A stretch of 64,000 bases of DNA from Bilabrum cf. latius (taxonomy: Eukaryota > Bigyra: Bicosoecida > Bigyra > Bicosoecida): contig OZ237740.1 in the NCBI GenBank assembly GCA_965178125.1, forward strand, positions 682,001 through 746,000, given 5' to 3'. The translations under genes were made by a program, and so were the position numbers. The notes under the pieces were generated by a model. That model worked only from the letters and a program-made list of their open reading frames with translations. It had not been told where the DNA came from and made no database searches. Shown here in pieces: positions 35,202 to 45,751 of the stretch (position 1 is its first letter; each line of letters starts with the position of its first letter).

Positions 35202-35747
35202 TTAGAAATCTTTTAATGCTTCTTGAAGTTGCTCTCTAAAGGCTTCTTCATCATCATCTTCATCATCTGGTTTCTCAACATTTCTATTATTATCACGTTT
35301 TTGTTTCTTCTTGTTCCTCTTCTTAGTCTTTTTCTTGGGTCTTATTGGTTCTTCTTCTTCTTCTGGTTCCTCTACTTCATCGGGTATAAATTGACCGTAT
35401 GACAAATTAATATATTTGATGGGTTTGTCCTTCTTTTTAATTGTCATTATGGGGTCTTTACTCTCAAAATCTCCTGTATAATAAATCGGGGGCTCACTGG
35501 AAAACATATAAATGTATGGAACAAATGGATTTTTGGCGCTGTCGGTCTTCATATCAGGGGTTAGATACAAACCATTCAATTCGTCTTCATCCACCAGTTC
35601 AAATTTATCTTCTACGGTATTATTAAAAAATATCCCTTTAAAAGTTTTAAAGAAGAATTGATTAATATATTTCTTGGCTTTCTTTATGGCTCCCTCTTCT
35701 AAAAGTTCCATTAATTCGCTTGGTTCATAACTCTAAAATTTTGACAT
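35202..35747 (-). CDS. Hypothetical acidic/basic low-complexity protein, 181 aa
   Basis: The start at 35,747 includes an in-frame TAG (MSKFQSYEPSELMELL) and lies 45 bp from a box motif, which supports it over the internal Met. The body has strands with FFFKTFKGIFF and PYIYMFSSEPPIYY. The C-terminal third is Glu-rich, then Lys/Arg-rich (RPKKKTKKRNKKKQKR), then acidic again. The function is unknown. Confidence 0.6.
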
Positions 35748-35775
35748 TCTATATATATTATAATAAAATAAAATC

Positions 35776-35792
35776 TTTAAGTCATTTTAAAC
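35776..35792 (-). promoter_or_regulatory. E1 box-type promoter motif (minus strand)
   Basis: The complement reads GTTTAAAATGACTTAAA and begins 45 bp before the minus-strand ATG ending at 35,747. A weaker half box (TTGGCTTAAA) on the plus strand precedes the gene at 35,842. Confidence 0.75.
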
Positions 35793-35841
35793 GCGTCTAT
35801 TTGGCTTAAAAATAAAATATCTATAGGTTATATATATAAAA

Positions 35842-36186
35842 ATGGTTAAATTAAGTGATATTCAAATCGTTAGAACTCAACTTGTTAAAAACAATAAGCC
35901 CGTATATAATTTTGTGTTCCCTCTTCGTGAAAATGATAATGGATATAATGATTTAGAAATGAAGACTTTATTAAAAAAATATATCTAGAGGTTATTAAAA
36001 CAAAAGCCCCATTTAAAGAATTATGATGCGTATGTTAGCTCTCTCTACCCCATAGGCTGGCGAACTGGTTCACCATTTAAATTAAAGGATGATGTAATGT
36101 TATTCAGTCCTTCTTCTCGTTATACCTTCTTAAGCGATGAGCAAGTGAAGAGATTTATATTAATCCTCACTGCTCCGAAACAATAA
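35842..36186 (+). CDS. Hypothetical protein, 114 aa
   Basis: The frame starts MVKLSDIQIVRTQLVKNNKP, contains one TAG and ends in TAA. It is compact and mixed alpha/beta, with no family recognised. It is divergent from the preceding gene and upstream of the DNA polymerase. Confidence 0.58.
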
Positions 36187-36218
36187 TTACATTTTATAAT
36201 TTAAACTTTATAATATGT

Positions 36219-36235
36219 GTTTAAAATGGCTTAAA
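36219..36235 (+). promoter_or_regulatory. E1 box-type promoter motif
   Basis: GTTTAAAATGGCTTAAA starts 46 bp before the polymerase ATG at 36,265. Confidence 0.78.
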
Positions 36236-36264
36236 AATATATTAAATATAATATACTATAGGAA

Positions 36265-37764
36265 ATGATAAATTACGAAAATGTGTTAAATCAATTAAAT
36301 ATATGCTTTGGTAAAAAGTATGATAACCCCATTCAATCCGTGAAGTATCTAGAAAAGGTATTTAACGGTAAGCCCATAACTACAAAGAACCTTTATAAAC
36401 TTGTTTCAGGTCTAAAAATGGATATAGAGATTAGAGAGAAAGACGATATAAAGGTCTATTATCTAAGTAGGAAAAAAGAGAGTTTTAAAAGGGTTTGTTT
36501 AGAATATAAAGATGGTTCATTTAAAGCCGTCTAGAGGATGAAACCTTTATTTGTGCGGTGCCATAAATCTATGGTTGTTAAATTAACCGATAAAGCCGAA
36601 ATAATTGAAAAAGATAAATATAGAGTTGAGAGCCTGACCGATTATCATTCAAAGAAATATTATCTTCATTACACCATTCACGAATGCCCAGAGGATGAAG
36701 ATATCAAAGAATGGAGCTTAAGGCTGAGTATAGCAAGTGATGAATTACACGACGAGAACCCATCATTAGATGTAATGAAATATGGAATCAGACAAACAGC
36801 CCTTCATTTCTTTACAATGTTTAATATGATGATAGATAGCCCACCAGATATAACCCCAGAGGAAGCGGTATTTATTGAAGGTTCAACGCGTGGCGGGATT
36901 CAATATCACAAGAAGGGACAATATGAGGAGTTTATCACCTACGATATAAATAGTCATTACCCCGCCATTATGTCATCTAATTCACTACTACCATATGGAA
37001 ATCCTATTTATAAAACAATTGATAATAAATATATAAATAATAAAAACGAAATAGGGATTTATAAATGTAAGGTAAGCCGTGGAAAATGCGACCCGAATAT
37101 CTTTCAAATGATGAAGGTATTTGAAAATGAATTTACTTATTATGTCTTTACAGATATGAATATGTTTGTTAAATATGGTTGTGAGATAGAGATGTCAAGC
37201 GACGAATTTAATTTTATGACCTATGATAAATATATCAAAAGTGAAACACTTTTTAAATCCTATGTCTCAATGTTCTACAAATTAAAAAGCAAATCATATC
37301 TAGCAAAAGAAATATTAAATTCATTATGGGGTAAATTATGTAGTTCCTCTAAAAAGACAATTACATCAAAAGACGATAAAAAAATAAATATAGATAAATT
37401 TGATATTGACCGTGTAGAAATGGATAATGACGGAGAATTTATTTATCATTTGAAACATAAAGTACCCTTTAAATATAGCTGGGGAAAATTGAAACCTTTT
37501 ATTCTGGCATATGGAAGACAACGATTGATGAAGAAAGTGAATAAGAACAACGCTAAACATATTATACGAATTCACACCGACAGTATCACATTTAACAAAA
37601 GATTAAATTTTAAAGTAGGTAAAGAATTAGGTGAATATAAAAAAGAATAGATTAATGAAGAAGGATAGAAATTAATTATCCACGGATAGAATGATTTAAT
37701 GGTCGTAAATGAAAAAGAAGAAATTATATCAAGGAAAGGAAAAAAAGGCGGTTTAATGCTTTGA
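36265..37764 (+). CDS. Family B DNA polymerase, short form without visible exonuclease domain
   Basis: The product has 499 residues; TAG codons at 36532, 37648, 37666 and 37687 are read through. Polymerase motif A is TYDINSHYPAIM near residue 226, motif B is KEILNSLWGKL near 350 and motif C is RIHTDSITF near 437, where HTD replaces the common GDTD. The N-terminal 220 residues show none of the ExoI-III patterns I would expect, and the protein is shorter than protein-primed polymerases of mavirus or Polintons. It may therefore rely on another activity for proofreading. It is preceded by a box motif. No equivalent is visible in the part of E2 in this window. Confidence 0.82.
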
Positions 37765-37791
37765 ATTAAATATTTATTAATTATATAATAT

Positions 37792-37950
37792 ATGATTAAT
37801 ATTATTAGTAATATCTTTGTTTAGTATGCTATTAAGAAGGCATTAAAGAAGGTAAAAAATAAATTAATGAAGAATCCAAATAATAAAAGACTCTATGAAG
37901 AATATAGAAAGAAAACGGCTCACGCAATTAAAAAATTATCATTTTATTAA
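37792..37950 (+). CDS. Small basic helical protein, 52 aa
   Basis: The frame has one TAG and ends in TAA. It is Lys-rich and helical (YAIKKALKKVKNKLMK). It is packed between the polymerase and the next gene with 9 bp to the following ATG, so it is likely real, but nothing more can be said. Confidence 0.5.
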
Positions 37951-37958
37951 TTATATAG

Positions 37959-38666
37959 ATGAATGATAATATACCTAATTATGTTAATAGTCCTAAATTA
38001 TGGCGTCAGGCAGTTGAGAAAGTAAATAGAACGTATAAAAAGCCTTCAGCTTATCGTTCATTAGCATATTTTGCTCGTTATAAAAAACTAGGGGGGACAT
38101 ATGATAAAATTAAATTAAATGAAGCATAGAAAAATTTAAGAAGGTGGAAATTAGAGGATTGGAAGAATTAGAAGGGAGAAAAGGGATATTAGGAAAAAGG
38201 AGATATATATAGACCCACTAAAAGAATAAATAAAGAGACCCCTTTAACCTTTGGAGAATTAGACACGGAAGAAATAGAGGAAGCAATGAAGGAAAAATTT
38301 AATAACGGACACGTGAAATCATTTAGACCTAAACCAGTTTTTAATTTATATAAATCAACTAAATCAAATAAAAAATATATGATTAAAGTAGTTCAAGGTA
38401 ATAATATTCTGTTTACTGTTCATTTTGGTGGAATTAAGAATGATGGTACCCCTTATATGGACTTTATACAATATTATAATAAAGATGGAGAGAAGGAAGC
38501 AAACCGTAAAAAGAAAAATTATATTAAAAGACATTCAATAAATGAAGACTTTAAAGACTATAAATCCCCCGCTTTTTGGTCTAGGTTTGTATTATGGAAT
38601 GAACCAACATTAAAAGATAGCTTTATGGACGCCGTAGATAGAGCTAAAAAATTAATGAAAGTTTAA
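37959..38666 (+). CDS. DUF5872-like plus DUF5754-like fusion protein
   Basis: The product has 235 residues; three TAGs in the N-terminal half join it to the open C-terminal half. The N-terminus SPKLWRQAVEKVNRTYKKPSA...ARYKKLGGTY resembles the small DUF5872 module of giant viruses. The C-terminus (KKYMIKVVQGNNILFTVHFGG, NYIKRHS, SRFVLWN) has the DUF5754 signature found alone in E2 at 18,341. Function is unknown. The recurrence in both elements argues that it matters for the element's life cycle. Confidence 0.65.
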
Positions 38667-38719
38667 TATTATAGGTTTGATATAAGTTTTAGTTTTTCTC
38701 TTATTTATATATACAAAAA

Positions 38720-39241
38720 ATGAGCTTAGCAAGATTATCGCAACCTAATGATATATCTATTCAATGTAAGAATGTCGCAACTGGTAGATTAGATAGTAGT
38801 GGTCTATATGTAAATGCTGTTGTGAATAGTAGTGATGTAGTTGTTAGCAACGCAGGATTACATCTTGACAGTAAGGGTATCTCTTACATCACTTCGGGTG
38901 AAGCTTTACGATTCGGTGCCAATACCGCATCTGCTGGTTTAGTTATGAGTTTTGATGAAGACGGTCACGAATGTGATTTAACCGTAAAAGGTGAAGTAGT
39001 AGCAAATAACACCGTAGCGCATAAAGGAAGGGTAAATTGGAGTGGTGGAGGTGCTACTGAATTCGCTAGTGTTCCGGGTATGACTTCTAGTGATTTGGTT
39101 TTTATTACTACAATCACCCCCGCCAGTGAGCCGGTTGAATTTTCCCACGTAGTAGCAGGAACCGATGGATTTACGATTCATTTAACGGGTGGTAATTCCT
39201 CTAATGATTGGTCCGCTAATTGGATGGTTATTAAAGGTTGA
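38720..39241 (+). CDS. Fibre/adhesin-like beta-rich protein, 173 aa
   Basis: The product is rich in Ser, Gly, Val and Asn, with repeated short strands (SGLYVNAVVNSSDVVVSNAG, ALRFGANTASAGLVMSFDE). No Lys-rich or helical parts are seen. It resembles the stalk/knob proteins of viral fibres. The E2 protein at 50,432-51,154 has a similar FxxGxNSASAGxxxS segment. A receptor-binding role is inferred. Confidence 0.55.
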   Translation: MSLARLSQPNDISIQCKNVATGRLDSSGLYVNAVVNSSDVVVSNAGLHLDSKGISYITSGEALRFGANTASAGLVMSFDEDGHECDLTVKGEVVANNTVAHKGRVNWSGGGATEFASVPGMTSSDLVFITTITPASEPVEFSHVVAGTDGFTIHLTGGNSSNDWSANWMVIKG

Positions 39242-39281
39242 AAAATCTTTTTATTTATAAAAAATAAATAAATAGATAAAT

Positions 39282-39584
39282 TTAAATTGATATCTCCGGT
39301 GGTTTAATCCCGCTATTAAGCAGGGTTTGATTAAGTTTTTTGATATATTCCTCTAGTATATCCTTTTTTGGTTCTTTGAGATTTTTTTGGTGTTTCTTCG
39401 TTCGTTCGTGTCTCGTTCTGTCCTTCCTTCTATAATAACAATCACACACATCGCATTTAACTTTTTCATTTCCTCTAGCTAAATATTTTTTATTCCATTT
39501 GTCTTTGTTTGTTTTGTAATATTCCTACATATAATTAATTTTTGGTTGTTCCTATGTATTGCTTGAACTCTAAATATCGCTCAT
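39282..39584 (-). CDS. C2H2 zinc-finger protein, 100 aa
   Basis: The frame is found on the minus strand only with TAG as Gln (three TAGs in the first 22 codons) and ends in TAA. It has one finger, CDVCDCYYRRKDRTRHERTKKH, surrounded by Lys-rich helices. A box motif lies 44 bp upstream. It is similar to the central finger of the E2 zinc-ribbon protein (CDVCNKQVKRSSWKSHIKSIKH). It is likely DNA- or RNA-binding. Confidence 0.65.
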
Positions 39585-39611
39585 CACTATATATTATATA
39601 AATATATAATG

Positions 39612-39628
39612 TTTAAGTTATTTTAAAC
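39612..39628 (-). promoter_or_regulatory. E1 box-type promoter motif (minus strand)
   Basis: The complement reads GTTTAAAATAACTTAAA and begins 44 bp before the zinc-finger ATG. Confidence 0.75.
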
Positions 39629-39642
39629 ACATAAAAAAGGTA

Positions 39643-42420
39643 TTAAATATTCTAATCTAATCGTTCGTTGGATTCCTTGTATACGTCCTTCATTTCGGGA
39701 TACTAATATTTATAAACTTCATCAAATAATTCTTTCTCCTTGGTGAATTTAATTCTTAATTCTCTATCCTTTTTATCCTTTTTATTCCCCATACTCCAGG
39801 AGGTTTTGATATTTCCAAATAACTACTTATATAATTTTACGATTGCCCCGTGTAATTCACTATCGGTTTCTATTGGCTTCTATAATCTCGCCCCGCTTAC
39901 TTCTACATATCTTTTACCCATTTCTATATATTTAATGGATTTCTCATTTTTACGTGTATAACTTAAATCAAATTTATTCAATTTAAGCGTCTATAACATC
40001 TCCTACAATATGATTATTTTATTCTTTGTACTTTTTGCTTTCTCATCCTTAAAATCCTTTCTATCCTTTAATTCTGTCATTAGTTTATATTTATCTTTTC
40101 TCTTGAAATTAGCATAATTAAAATAATTCATTAATTTGTAATTATCAATTAATAACATTTTAATATCCTCCGTTATGGCTGTCTCTGGTAGCCCTAAAAT
40201 TTCAATTCTTCTTTTTATATGGTCGTTCTCTACATCAAATGAATCAATCTTTTCTTGTAGTATCTCCATTGTCGCCTCTTTCATCTGCTATTTATTCATT
40301 CGTTGTGGTAATTCCTTATCCACCTATACATCGGCACCCCTGTTTTTAAGAATAAGCTATAAATGAATATATTTATTTGTTTCGTATGTATCACATTTGA
40401 AATTATATAATTTCTTGAGTGGTAAATAAACCTTGTATGATGCCTCTATCATTGCTTTATGGGCTATCTCTTCATCATCTTCTCCCTCAAAAATATCAAT
40501 GTCAATATCATTCTCCTACATTATCCTTTTTTCGTATTTTTCTAATTTAGTATATAAATCTGTCTATGCGTTAATTTCCATATTTAAGGTCGTCTATACC
40601 TCCTTTAAATTCTCATATCTTGGATAAATGGATTTTACATCTTCAAAATATATATTCATATATTCGGGATTTCTACATCTTGCCAGTTGCTACATCATCT
40701 ACGGCGGTAGAATCGTTTTTCCTTTATATAATCCATACACTGGGCGTTCCATTACACTATCTAATCCGTAAATGACTTTAGGACTAAATATAATTTTATC
40801 ATATTTATCTAAGCTCACATCTTCATCAGGTAATAAATCACTAGTAATTAATTTAACGTCCTCTATACCATCTTTACATAACATTTTATAAAATGTATCT
40901 GCGTTCTTCTTGCTATCACACGCCAGTATAAATTTATCTTCACTTTTTAATTTATCGTAAAATTTCTATTGGTCTTTTTCAAAATATACTTTTACGTCCT
41001 TAAAATGCTTATATTTATTCTTAATGAAGCTAAATTCTACTCCAGCACATTTTAAAAATTTCATCGCTATCTGGGATATGTCAGCATCTACAGCAATAAA
41101 CTATTTACACGTCCTTATCATTTTTAAAATAATAAATAATACAAGAACCCTATTATTATTCATCGTGGTAGAACTTAATATATGCTCTATAATGCTATTG
41201 AATTCATCCAAGAATACGATGTATTTAGAAAAATCATAATTCACAATTTGGGGGATACTTTCCGGCGTAATAATAAGAGACTATCCAAAATCAAAATCTT
41301 TATTCTGGTAGAACTCACATTTAATATCTTCATTTAAAAAGCTCTCGTATTGCTCTGTGCCTAAACATACACGGGACACAATGGATAAGAACGGCGTTTG
41401 AACCTGTTTAATATACTTCTTAAATGCTGTTGTTTTACCTGTTCCTGTATCACTTTTTACCACATAGTTATATTCATATTTAAAAAAGCGTTCGGGCTTC
41501 TCTATATCATCTAACTTAGGTTTATTAATTTCTGTATACCCGTTAATATTCTCGTCATAAGGACGATAATAACACTTTGAAATATACTTATCCTTCACAA
41601 ATGCCTTTAAACTTTTATCATTCTAAATTATTGAATTAACTAAATTAAAGGTTTTTAACTTATCAAAATAATGGATAGAGTTCCACACCTTGTTATTTTT
41701 GTGGTAGTCGTATTTATTGCCCTTCTTGCTCCACTCCTACCATTCCTTCTTAAATCCTAAATATTTACTCGCTAGGGTTGCTTTATACCAATCACTATAA
41801 TTATTTAAATATTTCTTATCTAATCTATTTAATATAATTGACCAGTCTTTACCATTTAGAATGAATTTCATCATACAGTTATTCACATCTTGATTATCAA
41901 TTTTTGATATCCTTTTACTCGCCCCTTTTACGTTGGATTTCTTAGAGGATTTAATAATATACTTTTCATAAAATTTATAAAGCTCCTTAGGACATTTTTT
42001 TATTTCTACATTATTAATAACTTCGTATTTTGACCCATTTATGCCACTTGGTGGTGCCACTACATAAGCCCCATCATTACGAATATCAACGTCAATATCT
42101 CTATTGGTGGTAGTTAATATATTCTAATCATATTTAAAATATAAATGATACCCTCCACCCGCTGTTTTAACCGTGAATGTGTTGAACCGCTTCACAAAGT
42201 CATCTGAAAATTTCTTGATGAATAAATGCTCCTTCTTATCGCTCCATTTATATGAATCAATATCAAACACGGTTATATTATTAATTTCTCCGGTGATAAT
42301 AGCCATATTCTGATTATTGAATCGTTTAGGCTCGGGTTTGGTGAGATAACGCCAGCTTTTAACATCGGGTATTTTTTGATTGTGCTTGATGGGGAAACTT
42401 ACGAGGTTTTTATTATTCAT
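39643..42420 (-). CDS. Primase-polymerase fused to an origin-binding-type helicase (E1)
   Basis: The product has 925 residues; the frame is read through many TAGs and ends in TAA. The N-terminus is a bifunctional primase/polymerase domain: ITGEINNITVFDIDSYKW, TAGGGYHLYF and VDIRNDGAYVVAPPSG. The helicase follows, with Walker A KSDTGTGKTTAF near residue 320, Walker B IVFLDEFNSI, and downstream SPKVIYGLDS and QQLARCRNP, as in the herpes UL9/D11-like superfamily 2 group. It would start DNA synthesis and unwind the template for the element. The E2 copy (from 62,290) shares the same motifs. A box motif precedes the ATG. Confidence 0.85.
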
Positions 42421-42448
42421 TTTCTATATATATTATTAGAAATATATT

Positions 42449-42465
42449 TTTAAACTATTTTAAAC
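42449..42465 (-). promoter_or_regulatory. E1 box-type promoter motif (minus strand)
   Basis: The complement reads GTTTAAAATAGTTTAAA and begins 45 bp before the primase-helicase ATG. Confidence 0.72.
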
Positions 42466-42484
42466 GCCATATTTAATTATAGAG

Positions 42485-42715
42485 GGCTTAAAGGGGCTAT
42501 AATAATTAATGAAGGTGAAAGGTGATTTTTGCCATTTAGCCCTAAAAAATAGATTGTGATATGAATGGTGTATTTTAACACCTTCTAAAGTGATGGAACT
42601 ATTTTTTAAAATTATCTTAAGGTCCCATACCACCTTCACAAGAGGCCCTACATCCACATTTTGCTAGAAATACTATATAATTATACGCAATTTGTGGATA
42701 TAGCCATCGTATAGA
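42485..42715 (-). repeat. Internal copy of the E1 terminal-repeat core
   Basis: It contains, on the minus strand, ATACGATGGCTATATCCAC, AAATTGCGTATAAT, AGCAAAATGTGGATGTAGGG, CTCTTGTGAAGGTGG and AGTTCCATCACTTTAGAAGG, and extends to the TTCACCTTCATTAATTAT region. Confidence 0.85.
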
Positions 42716-42783
42716 TTTTAATATAGCGGTTATATTAAAATATTTTATTAAATTCTAGCCCGTTTATTAAGTTGTAGGGGCTT

Positions 42784-43554
42784 TTAATTATAGATATCTT
42801 GTAGTTTTTCGTGTTCGGCCTTCACATCAAGGGTCAAATATACCCGGCTATTCCAAAACTCAGGGCTGTTTATATCATCGCTATTATTAATATTAAAATT
42901 TCTTTTAATTTTACAAATCATAATTTGTAATTTACGAGGGCTAAACTATTTCTTAAGAGCCTCTACATCGGGTAAATTAATTTCACCAAAGAATACATCA
43001 TTTCCATTTACGGACACTTTATACCTATAGTCTCCGTCTTCTAGCCTTTCCAGGTCTCCAATTATTTTTTTGTCTTCCTCAGGTATCATTTCGTCATCAG
43101 TTTCTGCTTCTATCTAGTCTTGTTCGGTACTAACGCTGTTTATTTCGCTTTCACTGTCAGGCTCCATACCGGTTAATTTTTCATCTATTGCGGTCTATCT
43201 AATTAATTCTGGCGGTTGTAAATCATCTACATCATTATAAATTTTATTATTTGGTGGTTTGTAGTCATTAAATTTATCTAGAATGTATGTTTGCTTAATT
43301 TCAACTTGGTCGTTATTATCGTGTTGTATCTTCTGTTTCTCTTCTTTCTTGGGTTTTTTGACGGCTTTTTTCTCTTTAATATCACTAACTATATTTTTAT
43401 TAATTAATTTTGGTTTTGAAAACTTACCACCTAAATCTACATACGTAGTAATGGTCTCTAAAATTTTTTGCGTACTATCTGTAATATGGTCTGTAGCCTT
43501 ATAAATCTGCTTCATTAGGACAGGATTTTCAATGACATAATTATTAAAGTTCAT
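42784..43554 (-). CDS. Acidic hypothetical protein, 256 aa
   Basis: Several TAGs are read as Gln and the frame ends in TAA. The centre is Lys/Glu-rich and disordered-looking. The C-terminal 90 residues look folded (YRYKVSVNGNDVFFGEINLP). The E2 gene at 48,416 has a comparable layout, an acidic centre and then YVYCVEINDTKVYFN, so they may be distant homologues. Function unknown. Confidence 0.55.
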
Positions 43555-43866
43555 ATCTATAATACTAAGTTATAATTTTTGAGTTTTAAAAAAACGCTTA
43601 GAGGTGGGGGGGTTATGTGGGGGTTATCCCTAGCCTATAGGCTAGGGTTATGGGTCTGGCTTCAATTATTCAATCCAATTCTCCTTCCTTTGCGGTTCCA
43701 TCCGTCAGTTTATACCCTCCTGCCCTACATTTTCATCACTTCCTCGTGCTGGAACTTCTCACTGCTACCACTGGAATCGGCTATCGTCTACCACCTTCTC
43801 ATCTTCATCTTCGGAACCTGTGCTACGCCAAAATTTATCTGGACCACACATAAAACACATAAAACA
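43555..43866. other. Intergenic segment at the edge of the E1 cargo zone
   Basis: The base composition shifts here from AT-rich to about balanced. It contains the palindrome CCCTAGCCTATAGGCTAGGG (about 43,628-43,647). The frame upstream of the ATG at 43,867 stays open to about 43,579, so a longer hydrophobic N-terminus for the next gene is possible. Confidence 0.5.
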
Positions 43867-44334
43867 ATGGCCGGGGTTTCTACAGATGTTAATGATGAAG
43901 TAATGAAGGCGCTTATTGCTGGTATTGAAGACATTGGAGCAGTGGGCGAGGAGTGGGACAGGGTTCTTCAATCTTTTGACGGCGAGACTGCCACGGTGAA
44001 GCTAGGCGAGGAAATCCAGACCTATGAGATTATCACCGAAGAAGAAGCAGACAAACGTTTGGACGACCACGCTACAGAGACGCTTGCTTCCTTCGTTCCT
44101 GCGTTCCTCTCGCGCTTCCTGCCTTGCGATGCCGATATCATAAGCACCGCTACCGCTGACGCGAACCACAGCGAGGCTTTAAGCGCCCTTCTTAAGTCAT
44201 TTATAGTGGCTTAGGGGCGCTGGGACGACCTCATTCAGGCCTGTAAAGATGAGGACGGGCTGGGACATTTTCTAAACAGCTACGACGGGAGCACGAGCGA
44301 GCAAAATGGATACGTGGTGATGCGTGTGGATTGA
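43867..44334 (+). CDS. Cargo protein A of E1, 155 aa
   Basis: The frame starts MAGVSTDVNDEVMKAL, one TAG (44212) is read as Gln, and the stop is TGA. Codon use is much GC-richer than in neighbouring E1 genes and the upstream region has no E1 promoter motif. It is acidic and helical (EEWDRVLQSFDGETATVKLGE). No family is recognised. It is likely acquired from the host or a co-infecting large virus; this is inferred from composition. Confidence 0.55.
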
Positions 44335-44517
44335 TTGGATTGACTGAGACCACAAATGAAACATTGAAATGCTCTTCAATGCGGGATTCCACCCGTGTCA
44401 ATGCTGGAAGCACGGTTCGTACCCTGCTACACACGACAGCGTGGCCACTCCAATATAGCCGTGTCCCTACCAATAACAAACACGACAATTTATAATAAAA
44501 AAGGTTGTTCAACCTTC

Positions 44518-45211
44518 TCACTTCTCCATCTTGGGCTAAGAACCCGCCGTCCGGGGATAGTCCTGGATGAGATTCTCATTGCCGCGAAACCGCTTGGCTG
44601 GTGCGGCGATGCCAGATTCCAGAAGAAGCTACTTGTTGAAGTCTTGGCGGCGCTTCCTCTTCTGGTTCTTCTCCAAAACATCACCAACGAGCGATGGGAT
44701 GTCATATGCTGGAAGAAATGGCTTGAGGATAGCCATTTTCTGTGCCAAGAACGCCTGTGTCTGCCTCGTCTCCGCGTAATCTCTGCCGTGATGTAGAATC
44801 TTCAGCACGCCATTAATCCGGTCAAAGTCAGCATCGGTATCGTCAAGACTCCCCTTGGGGAATATTGAAGCGATAACAGCGAGTAGAGCCTTTGAGTTGA
44901 CGCCTGTCGGTTCCAATGCTCCGACCGCCTCCCGAATTGCCTTCTCCAGCGACTTCCCGGTTTGCTCAACGAGGTGCATGTCCCCTAGTAGCCTTGAATG
45001 CGCTTTCAAAAGCTTCTTGGGGTTCTTCTCGGTTTGTACGGTGTCCTGGAAGGTGAGTAGCGCTTCCGTTCCCGTTTTCTTGCGTTGGTCGGGCTTGAAG
45101 AGCTGCGTTGGCGAGCAAAACCGGTGCGATAGATACAGATACGGTCAGCAAAGCAATTTCCATATGTTGATTATCTATCCTGTGGATTCTTACCTCAATC
45201 TTGCGGTCCAT
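44518..45211 (-). CDS. Cargo protein B of E1, spliced, 200 aa
   Basis: The minus strand shows a short frame (from 45,211) and a longer frame in another phase (to 44,518). A GTAAGA donor and a GCAG acceptor join six codons MDRKIE to LFKPDQRKKTG in phase 0, giving 200 residues with two TAGs and a TGA stop. It is helical, with a Lys/Arg-rich nuclear-signal-like stretch (KNQKRKRR). Composition is GC-richer than the element genes. I recognise no family. A single-base frameshift is the alternative explanation, but the splice sites fit precisely. Confidence 0.6.
45103..45193 (-). other. Probable spliceosomal intron (91 nt) in an E1 cargo gene
   Basis: On the minus strand the donor is GAG/GTAAGA and the acceptor is AACGCAG/CTC, with a GCTGAC branch-like motif inside. 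The host genes in this window also use GT-AG introns of about 100-230 nt. Confidence 0.65.
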
Positions 45212-45324
45212 ATCTATTGTTTTAGGCTGGTGAAGTGATCAGCTGGCCTACAGCGTCATCGTTCCGGGGTGTATTGAACTGTGGCGCTTGTGGTATTGCG
45301 ATGACGAGTGTAGCAAGTTGCTGT

Positions 45325-45751
45325 AGCGCGTGTGTTCCATTTGTGAAGGTATAAGCGAGGATAAGGGGGTATAATGAAGGTAGTTTAGAAGGTTGAATAA
45401 TGGAGTCCCATAAAGTGATGGAACTTTTGGCTAGAAAATGGCTAGAGTCCCATAACACCTTCACAAGAGGGCTACATCCACGTTTTGCTAAATAATACAT
45501 ATACTAATACGCAATTTGTGGATATGGTCATCGTATAGAGTTTTATATTAAATTGATTTTATATAATTAGAAGGATAAAGCAGTTATATGAAGTAGCAGT
45601 ATGAAGAGGACCACCTTGACTTTTGGAGCGACTAGCTCCAAAAGGAGTGGAACGGACTGAAGAGCTTTAGCTCTGATGGACTGGAACTATTGATGATGTT
45701 AATCATCCTTAACCGAAGGGAATAAATTTATTTATTACCGTAGCGGGGGGG
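45325..45751 (-). repeat. E1 right terminal inverted repeat
   Basis: About 427 bp, complementary to 19637-20058, ending in seven G. The right copy contains its own divergent 60-bp block (about 45,640-45,705). Confidence 0.92.

Larger units (their letters stand above)
42421..42783. other. Non-coding gap in E1 with an inverted TIR-derived repeat
   Basis: The gap lies between two minus-strand genes. It holds the promoter box of the primase-helicase and a minus-strand copy of the terminal-repeat core. No gene is supported. Confidence 0.7.
19637..45751. mobile_element. E1: complete integrated virophage-like element, 26,115 bp
   Basis: It is bounded by inverted terminal repeats that start with seven C and is flanked by CTGTT duplications. 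It encodes integrase, family B DNA polymerase, primase-polymerase/helicase, packaging ATPase, adenain-like protease, penton and major capsid proteins. It sits inside a gene of E2. Nothing in the hallmark genes is visibly broken once TAG is read as Gln, so the element could still be functional; this is an inference from intact frames. Confidence 0.92.

Noticed and set aside
44395-44796. Plus-strand frame of 133 aa in the E1 cargo zone
   Set aside because: It is antisense to the better-supported spliced gene and has no family features.
45003-45211. Cargo gene B as a frameshifted pseudogene
   Set aside because: A consensus GT-AG intron in correct phase explains the frame change better; the frameshift remains the weaker alternative.
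45222-45500. Protein-coding frame MYYLAKRG... present at both E1 ends
   Set aside because: It lies inside the terminal repeats and internal repeat copies break it, so it is repeat sequence rather than a gene.
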